A stretch of 19,703 bases of DNA from JAAZAI01 sp050942875 (GCA_050942875.1 JBMNOD010000064.1:1-19703); one strand, 5' to 3'. Positions 7,440-14,136 are shown, numbered from the stretch's first letter. Notes: a model not told the origin generated them from the letters alone. Made by a program: numbers and translations.

Positions 7440-7447
7440 TGTAGTTC

Positions 7448-8617
7448 CTACGCCTCCAGCGCCCGCTGGAGGCGTTCGCGAACCGCCTCCGGCGAATACG
7501 TGCCCAGCGTGTACGCCCGGCCCTGCGCGCCAATCGCGGCCGCCTGGTCGCGATGGTCGAGGTAGAAGAGAAGCATCGCCTCGAACTCGGGATAGTTGGC
7601 GAACCACAAGCCGCCGTTCGACGACTCGCACTGCCAGCGGAGCACCTCGCCCCGCGCATGGACCAGCGCCGGCGCGCCCGCCAGCCACGCCTCCAGGATC
7701 ACAATCCCGAGGCTCTCGTTGACCGACGGATGGCAGAACGCCACCGCGCCCGCCATCGCCTCGCGCTTCTCCTGCTCCGAGACGAAGCCCAGATCATGGA
7801 CATGCGCCGCCAGCGTGGGCGGAATCGGCACCTCGCCCGAGCCCGTCATCACCAGCTTCACGTCGCGCCCCGTCCGCTGGCGGAAGCAGTCGAGGTAGTC
7901 GACCAGCAGCGGCGTGCCTTTGAGCGGCTCGCGGCGTCCGCAGTAGATCACGTAGTCGCCCGTGATGCCCGTCCGCTTCGCAAAAGCGCCGGGATCGACC
8001 GCGAACGGCTCGATGCCCATCGCGACGATCGCGTCCGTCTGCGGCTGGAGATCGAAAAGCCGGTGCGCCAGCCGCCGCTCGGGCTCCGTGTTGAAAAGAA
8101 AGCCGCGCACGCGCTGGAACATGTCGCGGATGCGGCCGACGCGCGCGAAAGGCTCGTCGTGAAGGCACGGCACGAGCAGCGTCTTCTCCGGCAGCGCGCG
8201 CGAAACGGCCTCGACGAGGCCGAAGAGATACGGCCCGGCGACGACGCGGTCGAACACCGCCGCGTTCTCCAGCAGATGCGCCACCAGCCCGTCGGCATTG
8301 ACGCTGTTGCGCAGCCACGCCTCCTCCTGCCCGGGGTCGAGGGCCTGGCCGCGGCAAATGCCCTCTTGAAGCCGGTGGAACGTCTCGACATCGCGGTCGG
8401 CGTTGACCGGGAAGCGGCGGACGCAAAGGCCGTCGCGCTCGAACGCCCCCTCCGGCAGCTCGTTCGCCCACGTGAAATGGTTCTTCGCGCACGTCACGAG
8501 GTACTCGACCTCGTGGCCGAGTCGGGACGCCTCCACGGCGAGGCTGTAGAGCAGCGTCTCGGCGCCGCCGACGGTGCCGGACTCGTGCAGCCGAGGGCAA
8601 ACGAACGCTAGTCGCAT
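7448..8617 (-). CDS. GT4-type glycosyltransferase
   Basis: A 389-residue GT-B retaining glycosyltransferase that would add a sugar from a nucleotide-sugar donor to a surface glycan. The N-terminus MRLAFVCPRL followed by GGAE (17-20) is typical of GT4 acceptor domains. The donor half has YCGRREPLKG (225-234, with R228 and K233) and the E-x7-E motif HPSVNESLGIVILEAW (E301, E309). The start at 8615-8617 is chosen because the homology begins there; it overlaps the 3' end of the preceding 152-residue gene by 10 nt, so translation may be coupled. No signal peptide or transmembrane segment is seen. The sugar and acceptor cannot be inferred. The stop is followed at once by the ATTCGTA array. Confidence 0.9.
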   Translation of the reverse strand: MRLAFVCPRLHESGTVGGAETLLYSLAVEASRLGHEVEYLVTCAKNHFTWANELPEGAFERDGLCVRRFPVNADRDVETFHRLQEGICRGQALDPGQEEAWLRNSVNADGLVAHLLENAAVFDRVVAGPYLFGLVEAVSRALPEKTLLVPCLHDEPFARVGRIRDMFQRVRGFLFNTEPERRLAHRLFDLQPQTDAIVAMGIEPFAVDPGAFAKRTGITGDYVIYCGRREPLKGTPLLVDYLDCFRQRTGRDVKLVMTGSGEVPIPPTLAAHVHDLGFVSEQEKREAMAGAVAFCHPSVNESLGIVILEAWLAGAPALVHARGEVLRWQCESSNGGLWFANYPEFEAMLLFYLDHRDQAAAIGAQGRAYTLGTYSPEAVRERLQRALEA

Positions 8618-9066
8618 GATTCGCGCCCTTCGAGCTTCGCGATCCGTTCCCGGAGCGCGGCGATCTCGCGCCGATGGCGCGTCTCCATGATCTCCACGGC
8701 CGCCAGCAGCAGCGCGTTCGTCTGGTTCTGCTGCGACCAGAGGCGGAAGGTGTAGAACTTGAGGAGCTTCCAGATCGTCTTCTTGACCCGCACGAGCAGC
8801 GGCGCGAAGCGGCCGCGCTTCTCGATGATCTCGAAGTCGTTGATGTCCACGGCGACGATCTGCCGCAGGCAAAGGAGGTACTGCTCCATGAAGCTCTCGT
8901 CGTCCTTGAGCGTCAGCAAGTTGTTGCGCTCGGCGCGGGCCACGCGGGCTTCGTCGTAGGCCCCGGCGGCGCGCTTGCGCGCGACCTCGGCCTGGATGTC
9001 GGCAACGACGGCGCCGACATCGATCCCGTCGGCGCCAATGGAAATGCGAGGGCTCTCTGCGCTCAT
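8608..9066 (-). CDS. Small protein resembling N-terminal region of O-antigen-cluster enzymes
   Basis: A 152-residue protein of unknown function. The N-terminal part (IDVGAVVADIQAEVARKR, 14-31) and the basic, aromatic middle (VRVKKTIWKLLKFYTFRLWSQQNQTN) recall the N-terminal extension found on some SAM-dependent methyltransferases and glycosyltransferases of O-antigen clusters. In those proteins a similar Q..QN..N motif precedes a coiled coil. Here the last ~25 residues (RHRREIAALRERIAKLEG) form a predicted coiled coil and no catalytic domain follows. The start ATG at 9064-9066 has a good Shine-Dalgarno (GGAGAG, 7-nt spacer). The gene follows the MBL gene by 14 bp and overlaps the glycosyltransferase by 10 nt, which suggests it partners that enzyme, perhaps at the membrane. 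The family comparison is from memory and tentative. Confidence 0.75.
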   Translation of the reverse strand: MSAESPRISIGADGIDVGAVVADIQAEVARKRAAGAYDEARVARAERNNLLTLKDDESFMEQYLLCLRQIVAVDINDFEIIEKRGRFAPLLVRVKKTIWKLLKFYTFRLWSQQNQTNALLLAAVEIMETRHRREIAALRERIAKLEGRESCD

Positions 9067-9080
9067 CGTCAAACTCTCCG

Positions 9081-9725
9081 CTAGATGCAGCCTCCATCGC
9101 CGAACTCGGCGATGAAGGGGTTGGACCGGCGCTCGGCGCCGATGCTCGTGGCCGGGCCGTGCCCGGGCAGGACGTTCACGTCGTCGTCGAAGCGCATCAG
9201 CTTCGCCAGCGATTCGCGAATGCGCGCGATGCTGCCGCCGGGAAGATCCGTCCGACCGATGGAACCTCGGAAAAGCGTGTCGCCGCTCACCAGCGTCTTC
9301 TCGTCGTCGAACGCGAAGCAGACGCACCCCGGCGTATGCCCGGGCGTCCGCACGACCCGCGCCCGGAGCGGCCCGGCGTCGATCACCCGCCCGTCGTGCA
9401 GGTCGGTGTCGAGCCCCGGCGGCGGCGCCAGGACCGGGGCGTAAGGCGGAATGGCGTTGATCGGGGAAAACGCCCACGCCGCATCCTCGGCGCTCAAATG
9501 GATCGGCGCCGGCAGACGCCCCGCCAGCGTCGCGATGGCGGAGATGTGATCCAGATGCCCGTGGGTGAGCAGGTAGCCGCACGGCGTCAGCCCCCGCGCA
9601 GCCAGCGCGCGCTCGATCATCTCGGCGTCCGCGCCCGGATCGACGACAAGGGTCTGGCCCGGATCGGCCCAAATCAAATGGCAGTTGGCGGCGAACGCGC
9701 CGGTTTCAATCACATGGACGTTCAT
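9081..9725 (-). CDS. MBL-fold hydrolase, glyoxalase II-like
   Basis: A 214-residue metallo-beta-lactamase-fold hydrolase. The binuclear metal site is complete: THGHLDH (H55, H57, D59, H60), TPGHTPG (H130), SGDTLF (D149) and PGHGP (H189). The block LFRGSIGRTDLPGG matches the YcbL/YqgX-type small hydroxyacylglutathione hydrolase-like subgroup, which cleaves thioesters in the cytosol. It lacks the long C-terminal domain of true glyoxalase II. The start at 9723-9725 is chosen because a TATAAT box lies only 6 nt upstream, which excludes the in-frame ATG five codons earlier. It is the first gene of the MBL, 152-residue protein and glycosyltransferase operon; a functional link to the glycan genes is not obvious. 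Confidence 0.92.
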   Translation of the reverse strand: MNVHVIETGAFAANCHLIWADPGQTLVVDPGADAEMIERALAARGLTPCGYLLTHGHLDHISAIATLAGRLPAPIHLSAEDAAWAFSPINAIPPYAPVLAPPPGLDTDLHDGRVIDAGPLRARVVRTPGHTPGCVCFAFDDEKTLVSGDTLFRGSIGRTDLPGGSIARIRESLAKLMRFDDDVNVLPGHGPATSIGAERRSNPFIAEFGDGGCI

Positions 9726-9731
9726 GCGCCC

Positions 9732-9737
9732 ATTATA
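9732..9737 (-). promoter_or_regulatory. -10 box giving a possibly leaderless MBL transcript
   Basis: A perfect TATAAT on the minus strand ends 6 nt before the ATG of the MBL gene. Transcription from it would begin at or next to the A of the start codon. The -35 region is weak (TTTCTT at 17 bp), so the assignment is tentative. Confidence 0.45.
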
Positions 9738-9800
9738 CAATCAGCCGCCCGAAAAAGAAACAAGGTAAAACGCCGGCTTGAAAACCCTTGGGCAACCGGT

Positions 9801-10119
9801 GCGGGGGTTCGGGCCCCCCCGTCCTTTGCAAAGCCATCCCGCCCCGCCCCTTCCGCCCAGCCGCAACCAGCGCGGGGGTTCGGGGGCGTCCCCCGTCCTT
9901 TGCAAAGCCATCCCGCCCCGCCCCTTCCGCCCAGCCGCAACCAGCGCGGGGGTTCGGGGGTGTCCCCCGTCCTTTGCAAAGCCATCCCGCCCCCGAAATC
10001 CCGCTCAGAGTCCTGCCTGCGCACCCCCTGTGGTGCGCGGGAGCCGCCCCTGCCACGCCGCCCAGCCGCAATCTATGCGGGGGTTCGGGGGTGTCCCCCG
10101 TCCTTTGCAAAGCCATCCC
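9801..10119 (-). repeat. Four-copy GC-rich repeat array (CTTTGCAAAG core)
   Basis: The motif TCCTTTGCAAAGCCATCCCG occurs four times, beginning at 9822, 9896, 9970 and 10101, which gives spacings of 74, 74 and 131 bp. Each copy is preceded on the plus strand by GCGGGGGTTCGGG and a G/C hairpin, for example GGGGG-TGT-CCCCC at 9956-9968. The first three copies share further flanking sequence containing CGCCCAGCCGCAACC. CTTTGCAAAG is a 10-bp palindrome. The fourth copy overlaps the 3' end of nadB (10073 onward). This array fills the gap between nadB and the MBL gene and no gene is seen in it. Confidence 0.9.
10001..10038 (+). repeat. Dispersed repeat family 2, copy A
   Basis: This 38-bp stretch matches 14161-14198 at 32 of 38 positions; the shared core is CCTGCCTGCGCA. 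It contains GCGCACC and GGTGCGC arms that can pair. It is the insert that lengthens the third interval of the surrounding array from 74 to 131 bp. Confidence 0.7.
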
Positions 10120-11707
10120 GCGCCGGATCGAACTTCAGCACCGTGTCCTCCGCCTGGGGCAGCAGGTCGGGATGGTCGAGCGTGTAGTGCAGGCCGCGGC
10201 TCTCCTGGCGGTGCATCGCGGAGCGGATGATCAGGTACGCGGCGTCCGCGATGTTGCGCAGCTCCAGCGTGTCGGAGGTGACCAGGTAGTCGAAGTAGTA
10301 CTGCCGGATCTCGCGGCGGATGTTCATGATGCGCGTCAGCGCGCGCTCCAGCCGCTTGTCCGTGCGGACGATGCCGACGTAGTCCCACATGCAGGTGCGG
10401 ACCTCCTCCCAGCAGTGGGCCACGACGACCTGCTCGTCGCTCGGCACGGCATCGCCATAGACCCAGGCCGGGATGCGGATGTCCGAGACGTCCGCCGTCC
10501 GCGGATGCCTGGCGATCCAGTTCGCGGCGTTGTGGGCGCACACGATCGCTTCGAGCAGCGAATTGCTCGCGAGGCGGTTGGCGCCGTGCAGCCCCGTGCT
10601 CGCCGTCTCGCCCACCGCCAGAAGCCCGGCGATGTTCGTCAGGCCGTCGACCGTGGTCTTGACGCCGCCGCAGCAGTAGTGCGCCGCCGGGACGATCGGC
10701 ACGAGGTCCGTCGCCATGTCGATCCCGAAGCTCTTGCACTTGGCGTAGATGTTGGGGAAGCGGTTCGTCAGGAACTCGCGCCCCTTGTGCCGGATGTCCA
10801 GGTACATGCACGGCAGGCCGCGCGCCTTCATCTCGTGGTCGATGGCGCGGGCCACGATGTCGCGCGGCGCCAGGGCGCCGCGCCGGTCGTAGCGCGACAT
10901 GAACGGCCGGCCGTTCAGATCCACGAGCTGGGCGCCTTCGCCGCGCACCGCCTCGCTGATCAGGAAGCTCTTCGCCTCGGGATGGTACAGGCAGGTCGGA
11001 TGGAACTGGATGAACTCCATGTTGCGGATCTCGGCGCCCGAGCGCCACGCGATCGAAATGCCGGCCGCCGTCGCCACGTCGGGGTTCGACGTGTAGCGGT
11101 ACACCTTGCCCGCGCCGCCGGTGGCCAGGATCGTGTAGGCCGCCCGCGCCGCGAAAATCTCGCCCGTCTTGCAGTCCATCAGGTAGCAGCCCACGCAGGA
11201 GGGCCGCCCGTCGCGGCGGGTCGTCACGAGGTCGATCGCCTGCGTGTGCTCCAGAATCGTGATGGACTTCTTCTTGGCGACGTTCTTGAGCAGCACCTCC
11301 TGGACGTGGCGCCCCGTGATGTCCCCGGCATGGAGGATGCGGCGCATCGAATGGCCGCCCTCCCGCCCCAGATCCGGCTCGCCGCTGGCGTCGTCGCGCT
11401 CCGTGAAGCGCATCCCGATGCGGCGGAGCTCGTCCATCCGCGCCGGGGCGTCGCTCACGATCCGGCGCACCACCTCCGGGTCGCAAAGCCCCGCGCCGGC
11501 CACGAGCGTGTCCGCCACGTGCATCTCGAACGTGTCGTCCTCCAGCGTCACGCACGCGATGCCGCCTTGCGCGTAGTTCGTGTTCGTCTCCCACTTCTCG
11601 CGCTTCGTCACGACCAGCACCCGGCCGTGCGCCGCCAGCTCCCGCGCGGCGGAAAGCCCCGCCATGCCGCTGCCAACCACCAGATAGTCCGTTTCAACAA
11701 TCCGCAT
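10073..11707 (-). CDS. nadB: L-aspartate oxidase NadB
   Basis: NadB is a flavoenzyme oxidising L-aspartate to iminoaspartate, the first step of de novo NAD synthesis, in the cytosol. The 544-residue product has the FAD-binding VGSGMAGLSA (11-20), TNTNYAQGGIA (41-51), EFIQFHPT (H236), the RGEGAQLVD block, APRD (R282), AHYCCGG (H343) and GANRLASNSLLE. H236, R282 and H343 correspond to E. coli H244, R290 and H351. Start: the ATG at 11705-11707 has GGAGG 9 nt upstream, whereas the in-frame ATG at 11714-11716 abuts that GGAGG, so the inner one is preferred. It overlaps the HNH gene by 14 nt. The last ~15 residues (RDGFAKDGGHPRTPA) and the stop lie entirely in a dispersed repeat. No nadA or nadC is in the window. 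Confidence 0.95.
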   Translation of the reverse strand: MRIVETDYLVVGSGMAGLSAARELAAHGRVLVVTKREKWETNTNYAQGGIACVTLEDDTFEMHVADTLVAGAGLCDPEVVRRIVSDAPARMDELRRIGMRFTERDDASGEPDLGREGGHSMRRILHAGDITGRHVQEVLLKNVAKKKSITILEHTQAIDLVTTRRDGRPSCVGCYLMDCKTGEIFAARAAYTILATGGAGKVYRYTSNPDVATAAGISIAWRSGAEIRNMEFIQFHPTCLYHPEAKSFLISEAVRGEGAQLVDLNGRPFMSRYDRRGALAPRDIVARAIDHEMKARGLPCMYLDIRHKGREFLTNRFPNIYAKCKSFGIDMATDLVPIVPAAHYCCGGVKTTVDGLTNIAGLLAVGETASTGLHGANRLASNSLLEAIVCAHNAANWIARHPRTADVSDIRIPAWVYGDAVPSDEQVVVAHCWEEVRTCMWDYVGIVRTDKRLERALTRIMNIRREIRQYYFDYLVTSDTLELRNIADAAYLIIRSAMHRQESRGLHYTLDHPDLLPQAEDTVLKFDPARDGFAKDGGHPRTPA

Positions 11708-12041
11708 CGCCTTCATCCTCCACGCCGTCCGCCGACCCCGTCGAAGGGTTCTCGGACTCCAGCTCCATCAAAATCCGCTCCGCCGGGGTCAGGCACCGCT
11801 TGTCCTTGTTGCACGCCGGACAGCACGGCACCACGTTGCCCTTGACCGAACGCCCGCCGCGCGCCACCGGCACGACGTGATCCATCGTCAGCGCATCCGG
11901 CGCAAAAGCCCCGCCGCAATAGTGGCAGCGCCCGCGGGCGAGCTGGTTCCTCCACCACGCGCTGCGGCGCAGCTCGCGCGCCTTCGCCCGCTCCCGCGCC
12001 ACGTGGGCCTCGTCCTTCCGGATCTCCACCCATCCGTCCAT
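11694..12041 (-). CDS. HNH endonuclease
   Basis: A 115-residue HNH-family nuclease. The zinc-binding pairs are CHYC (C39, C42) and CPAC (C74, C77), flanking the catalytic MDHVVPVARGG (D54, H55) with N69 and N78 in GNVVPCCPACNKDK. This is the compact McrA-like type of stand-alone HNH protein; the role is unknown and could be repair, restriction or a domestic function. The N-terminus is basic and the C-terminus acidic (DGVEDEGDAD). The ATG at 12039-12041 has a strong Shine-Dalgarno (GGAGG, 6-nt spacer). It starts 18 bp after the GDT1 gene and its end overlaps the nadB start by 14 nt, so it is embedded in the operon. No methyltransferase partner is present. Confidence 0.88.
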   Translation of the reverse strand: MDGWVEIRKDEAHVARERAKARELRRSAWWRNQLARGRCHYCGGAFAPDALTMDHVVPVARGGRSVKGNVVPCCPACNKDKRCLTPAERILMELESENPSTGSADGVEDEGDADC

Positions 12042-12059
12042 CGCCGTCCTCCCGCCTCC

Positions 12060-12350
12060 TCAGACCTTCCCGGGCGCCTGGAACGCCTCGCGGAGATACA
12101 GCACGCCGAAGACGATGAAGACGACCCCGGCCACCAGCTTGATCGTCTTCGGGGAGACGATGCGCGTGATCTGGCAGCCGAAAAAGACGGCGATCGCCGA
12201 GGAGCACGCCAGCGCCAGCGAGGACGCGGCGAAGATGGCCCACTTCTCCCTGGGCGCGACCGAGCTGAACGCGAGGCACGAGAGCTGCGTCTTGTCCCCC
12301 AGCTCCGCGACGAAGATCGCGAAAAACACCTTGAAAAATTTTGCCAGCAT
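12060..12350 (-). CDS. GDT1/UPF0016 family membrane transporter, single-domain form
   Basis: A 96-residue membrane protein with one copy of the family signature E-x-G-D-K-T (AELGDKTQ, residues 15-22) and about three hydrophobic segments. Relatives (TMEM165, Gdt1p, MneA) move Mn2+ or Ca2+ in exchange for protons. Most full-length members carry two copies of this domain in opposite orientation. This is a half-size version and no second half lies nearby, so it would need to dimerise. The ATG at 12348-12350 has GAAGG 8 nt upstream. It follows the guanylyltransferase gene by 46 bp. A metal-supply role for the Mg/Mn-dependent glycan enzymes is possible but inferred. Confidence 0.88.
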   Translation of the reverse strand: MLAKFFKVFFAIFVAELGDKTQLSCLAFSSVAPREKWAIFAASSLALACSSAIAVFFGCQITRIVSPKTIKLVAGVVFIVFGVLYLREAFQAPGKV

Positions 12351-12396
12351 GTCCGACGCCTTCTTTCTTCCCGGGTTTCAACCGCCGCCGATTCGG

Positions 12397-13497
12397 CTAG
12401 ACAAACTGCTTGCCGCGCTTGTCGGCGACCTGGCGCACCAGCTCCTTGAGATTCTGCGCGTTCTGCCTCGTGCAGACCAGCGTGGCGTCCTTCGTGTGTA
12501 CGACCACCAGATCCTCCACGCCCATGGCCGCCACAAGATGGTCCGGCTCCGTGTTGACCACCGTGTTGCCCGATGCCTTGAGGAACTCGCACGCCCCGTG
12601 GAAGGCGTTGTCGTGATCGACCTTCTCGAAGTGGTCGGCCGCGGAAACCCACGTGCCGACGTCGTCCCACCCGAAGTCGCCGCGTGCGGCGACGAGGTTG
12701 CGCGCCTTCTCCATGATCGCGTAGTCCACCGAAATCCTGTCGAGCTTCTCGTACTCCGCCAGCAGCGCCGCGTCGAAATCCGGCTCGCCGAACTTCCCGC
12801 GCATCCGCTCCGCCATCTCGAAAAGCGGCGGACGAAACGACTTCAGCGCGTCCATGAACGTGCCGACCGACCACAGGAACATGCCGGAGTTCCAGAAATG
12901 CCGCCCCGACGCCACGTACTGCTTCGCCGTCGCCTCGTCCGGCTTCTCGACGAACCGCTTCACGTCCATGAACGACGTCGCCCCCCCGGCGCCCTCCACC
13001 GGCGCGCCGGCCTCCAGGTAGCCGTAGCCCGTCGCCGGGTACTGCGGCACGATGCCCATGACCCCGATCTTCCCCTCGCGCGCGACGAGCGCCGCCGTGT
13101 CCCGCAACGTCTGGCGGAACACGTCCGGCCTGGCGATCAAGTGGTCCGCCGTCAGCACGGCCACGGTGGCGGAGTCGCCACCCTTCCACGCCGCCCACGC
13201 CGTGCCCAGCGCGCACGCCGCGGCGGTGTCCCGCCCGAACGGCTCGCCCAGGACGTTCTCCGGCGGCACCTCCGGCAGCGCCTCGCGCGAAAGCGCCACC
13301 AGGTCGGCCGACGTCACGATCAGCACGTTCTCCGGCGGGACGAGCCCCTGGAGCCGTTCGACGGCGATCGCCAGCAACGGCTTGCCGCCGAAGAGCGTCA
13401 CAAACTGCTTGGGGCGCGAAAAACGACTGACGGGCCAGAAACGCTCGCCCCGGCCGCCGGCCATGATCACCGCATGGAGATTTTTGCTTTCAGACAT
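12397..13497 (-). CDS. manC: Mannose-1-phosphate guanylyltransferase
   Basis: Converts mannose-1-phosphate and GTP to GDP-mannose, the donor for mannosylation and the precursor of GDP-fucose and GDP-rhamnose; cytosolic. The 366-residue protein shows the nucleotidyltransferase signature AGGRGERFWP (13-22), SRPKQF (27-32), EPFGRDTAAA (85-94), TADHLI (116-121), GYGYLEAG (157-164), FVEKP (182-186), WNSGMF (202-207), ISVDYAIMEK and GWDDVGTW (276-283). The length fits the one-domain type without the C-terminal phosphomannose isomerase domain. The start at 13495-13497 matches the homology start, with GAGG about 11 nt upstream; the frame is open upstream but holds only repeat sequence. It is the first gene of the manC, GDT1, HNH and nadB operon. 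No promoter was found with confidence. Confidence 0.94.
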   Translation of the reverse strand: MSESKNLHAVIMAGGRGERFWPVSRFSRPKQFVTLFGGKPLLAIAVERLQGLVPPENVLIVTSADLVALSREALPEVPPENVLGEPFGRDTAAACALGTAWAAWKGGDSATVAVLTADHLIARPDVFRQTLRDTAALVAREGKIGVMGIVPQYPATGYGYLEAGAPVEGAGGATSFMDVKRFVEKPDEATAKQYVASGRHFWNSGMFLWSVGTFMDALKSFRPPLFEMAERMRGKFGEPDFDAALLAEYEKLDRISVDYAIMEKARNLVAARGDFGWDDVGTWVSAADHFEKVDHDNAFHGACEFLKASGNTVVNTEPDHLVAAMGVEDLVVVHTKDATLVCTRQNAQNLKELVRQVADKRGKQFV

Positions 13498-13590
13498 CCT
13501 TTGGGGTTCCTCGATTTGAAAATACGCGTGTTGATCTGCAAATACTACCCCATTGCCCCGTCTTTCTCCAGAAAAAAAGCCCCGGCGGCG

Positions 13591-13615
13591 TTTTTCGGGG
13601 TCTGTCCCCAAAAAA
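13591..13615. repeat. GGGGTCTGTCCCC palindrome
   Basis: GGGG (13597-13600) and CCCC (13606-13609) flank TCTGT, with T5 on the left and A6 on the right. The polarity (T before, A after on either strand) is the reverse of a terminator. The GGGGTCTGTCCCC word is a typical intergenic dispersed palindrome in PVC-type genomes; that comparison is from memory. Confidence 0.55.
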
Positions 13616-13690
13616 GCTTTGTCGCAAACCTTTTGTCGGATTTTCAAGATCAGTCGGATCAGACCGATCATGGGTTTCGCATGGCGCGGC

Positions 13691-13717
13691 GGACGCGGCG
13701 CCCCCGCCGCGTTTCGC
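13691..13717. repeat. Dispersed 27-bp GC palindrome, copy 2
   Basis: It matches 7184-7210 at 26 of 27 positions. It lies upstream of the manC operon, about 190 bp from its start codon. Confidence 0.65.
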
Positions 13718-13884
13718 AGGCTTCGCCCACTCGCCCGCGCTCGGCGCGGTGCCTCGGAAGGTGGGGCGACGCCGTCCCGGCGAGCCGCCCCTCGCCCGCG
13801 CCCCGGCGCGGCGCGCTCCAGAAACGCCAGATCCGCCTGGGAACGCGGAACCCCGTACCCGCATCTTCCGCCCCACCCACTGCA

Positions 13885-13912
13885 ATAATCTCGAAGAAAA
13901 CTTCGAGATTAT
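13885..13912. repeat. Perfect 12-bp inverted repeat
   Basis: ATAATCTCGAAG (13885-13896) and CTTCGAGATTAT (13901-13912) flank an AAAA loop. No T-tract follows on either strand. It could be a protein-binding operator or an mRNA hairpin. Confidence 0.7.
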
Positions 13913-13966
13913 GGAAATCCACGCCTCCCCCAAACTCTCAATTTCAAGCTTCCAGCCCCAATTCCC

Positions 13967-13995
13967 TTGCGTCTCGCCCACGATCACGGCATAAT
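13967..13995 (+). promoter_or_regulatory. Sigma70-like promoter facing a broken gene
   Basis: -35 TTGCGT (13967-13972) and -10 CATAAT (13990-13995) are separated by 17 bp. It would transcribe rightward into the fragment at 14014 and then antisense to the ABC-3 permease gene. Confidence 0.45.
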
Positions 13996-14013
13996 GGGGA
14001 AAAAGAACAACCC

Positions 14014-14127
14014 ATGAACGCCCCCCTGCCAGGCGCGAGCGGCCTCCAAGGCATCGACGGCACCAGCGACTACCTCGACGAAACCGCCACAGGCTCCGGC
14101 CCCTTCTTCTACCGCATCGCGGTCGAG
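14014..14127 (+). pseudogene. Orphan 38-codon fragment with FN3-like C-terminal motif
   Basis: An ATG 18 nt after the -10 box opens a frame encoding GTSDYLDETATGSGPFFYRI-AVE. The pattern Y.D.TA..G..FYR..VE is like the end of fibronectin-III-type or carbohydrate-binding domains that close many secreted proteins. There is no stop after it: the frame runs on into the antisense of the ABC-3 permease. It therefore looks like the scrap of a larger gene joined to new DNA near 14130. There is no clear Shine-Dalgarno. A start codon by chance in a former C-terminal coding segment is likely. Confidence 0.35.
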
Positions 14128-14136
14128 CAGAGTTGT

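Larger units (their letters stand above)
7088..7447. other. Repeat-rich intergenic region, no intact gene
   Basis: Upstream of the PHP promoter this gap holds, in order, part of the RluA-like scrap, a 27-bp GC palindrome shared with 13691-13717 (7184-7210), C-rich text with repeated CCCACGCTTG-like words (7256-7315), a GATCCG/CCGATC-rich stretch (7324-7352), and two heptamer tracts. No other gene or RNA is evident. Confidence 0.6.
13498..13966. other. Repeat-rich intergenic region, no intact gene
   Basis: Between manC and the right-facing promoter the DNA holds a TTTTT-GGGG/CCCC-AAAAAA palindrome (13591-13615), a GATC-rich stretch similar in wording to 7324-7352 (13647-13673), a second copy of the 27-bp GC palindrome (13691-13717), GC-rich low-complexity sequence to ~13860, and a perfect 12-bp hairpin (13885-13912). 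Open frames here have no recognisable domains. Confidence 0.6.

Noticed and set aside
9801..10119. CRISPR array
   Set aside because: The four repeats are separated by sequence that is itself repeated, not by unique spacers. The third interval differs in length and no cas gene is near.
9788..11845. A ~685-codon plus-strand open frame
   Set aside because: It begins in the repeat array and runs antisense to nadB and the HNH gene; there is no recognisable domain.
11694..12041. Restriction-modification or defence role for the HNH gene
   Set aside because: No methyltransferase, helicase or other defence gene is linked; its neighbours are metabolic and transport genes.
13591..13615. Rho-independent terminator
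   Set aside because: The hairpin is flanked by T on the left and A on the right, the wrong polarity for a terminator on either strand.
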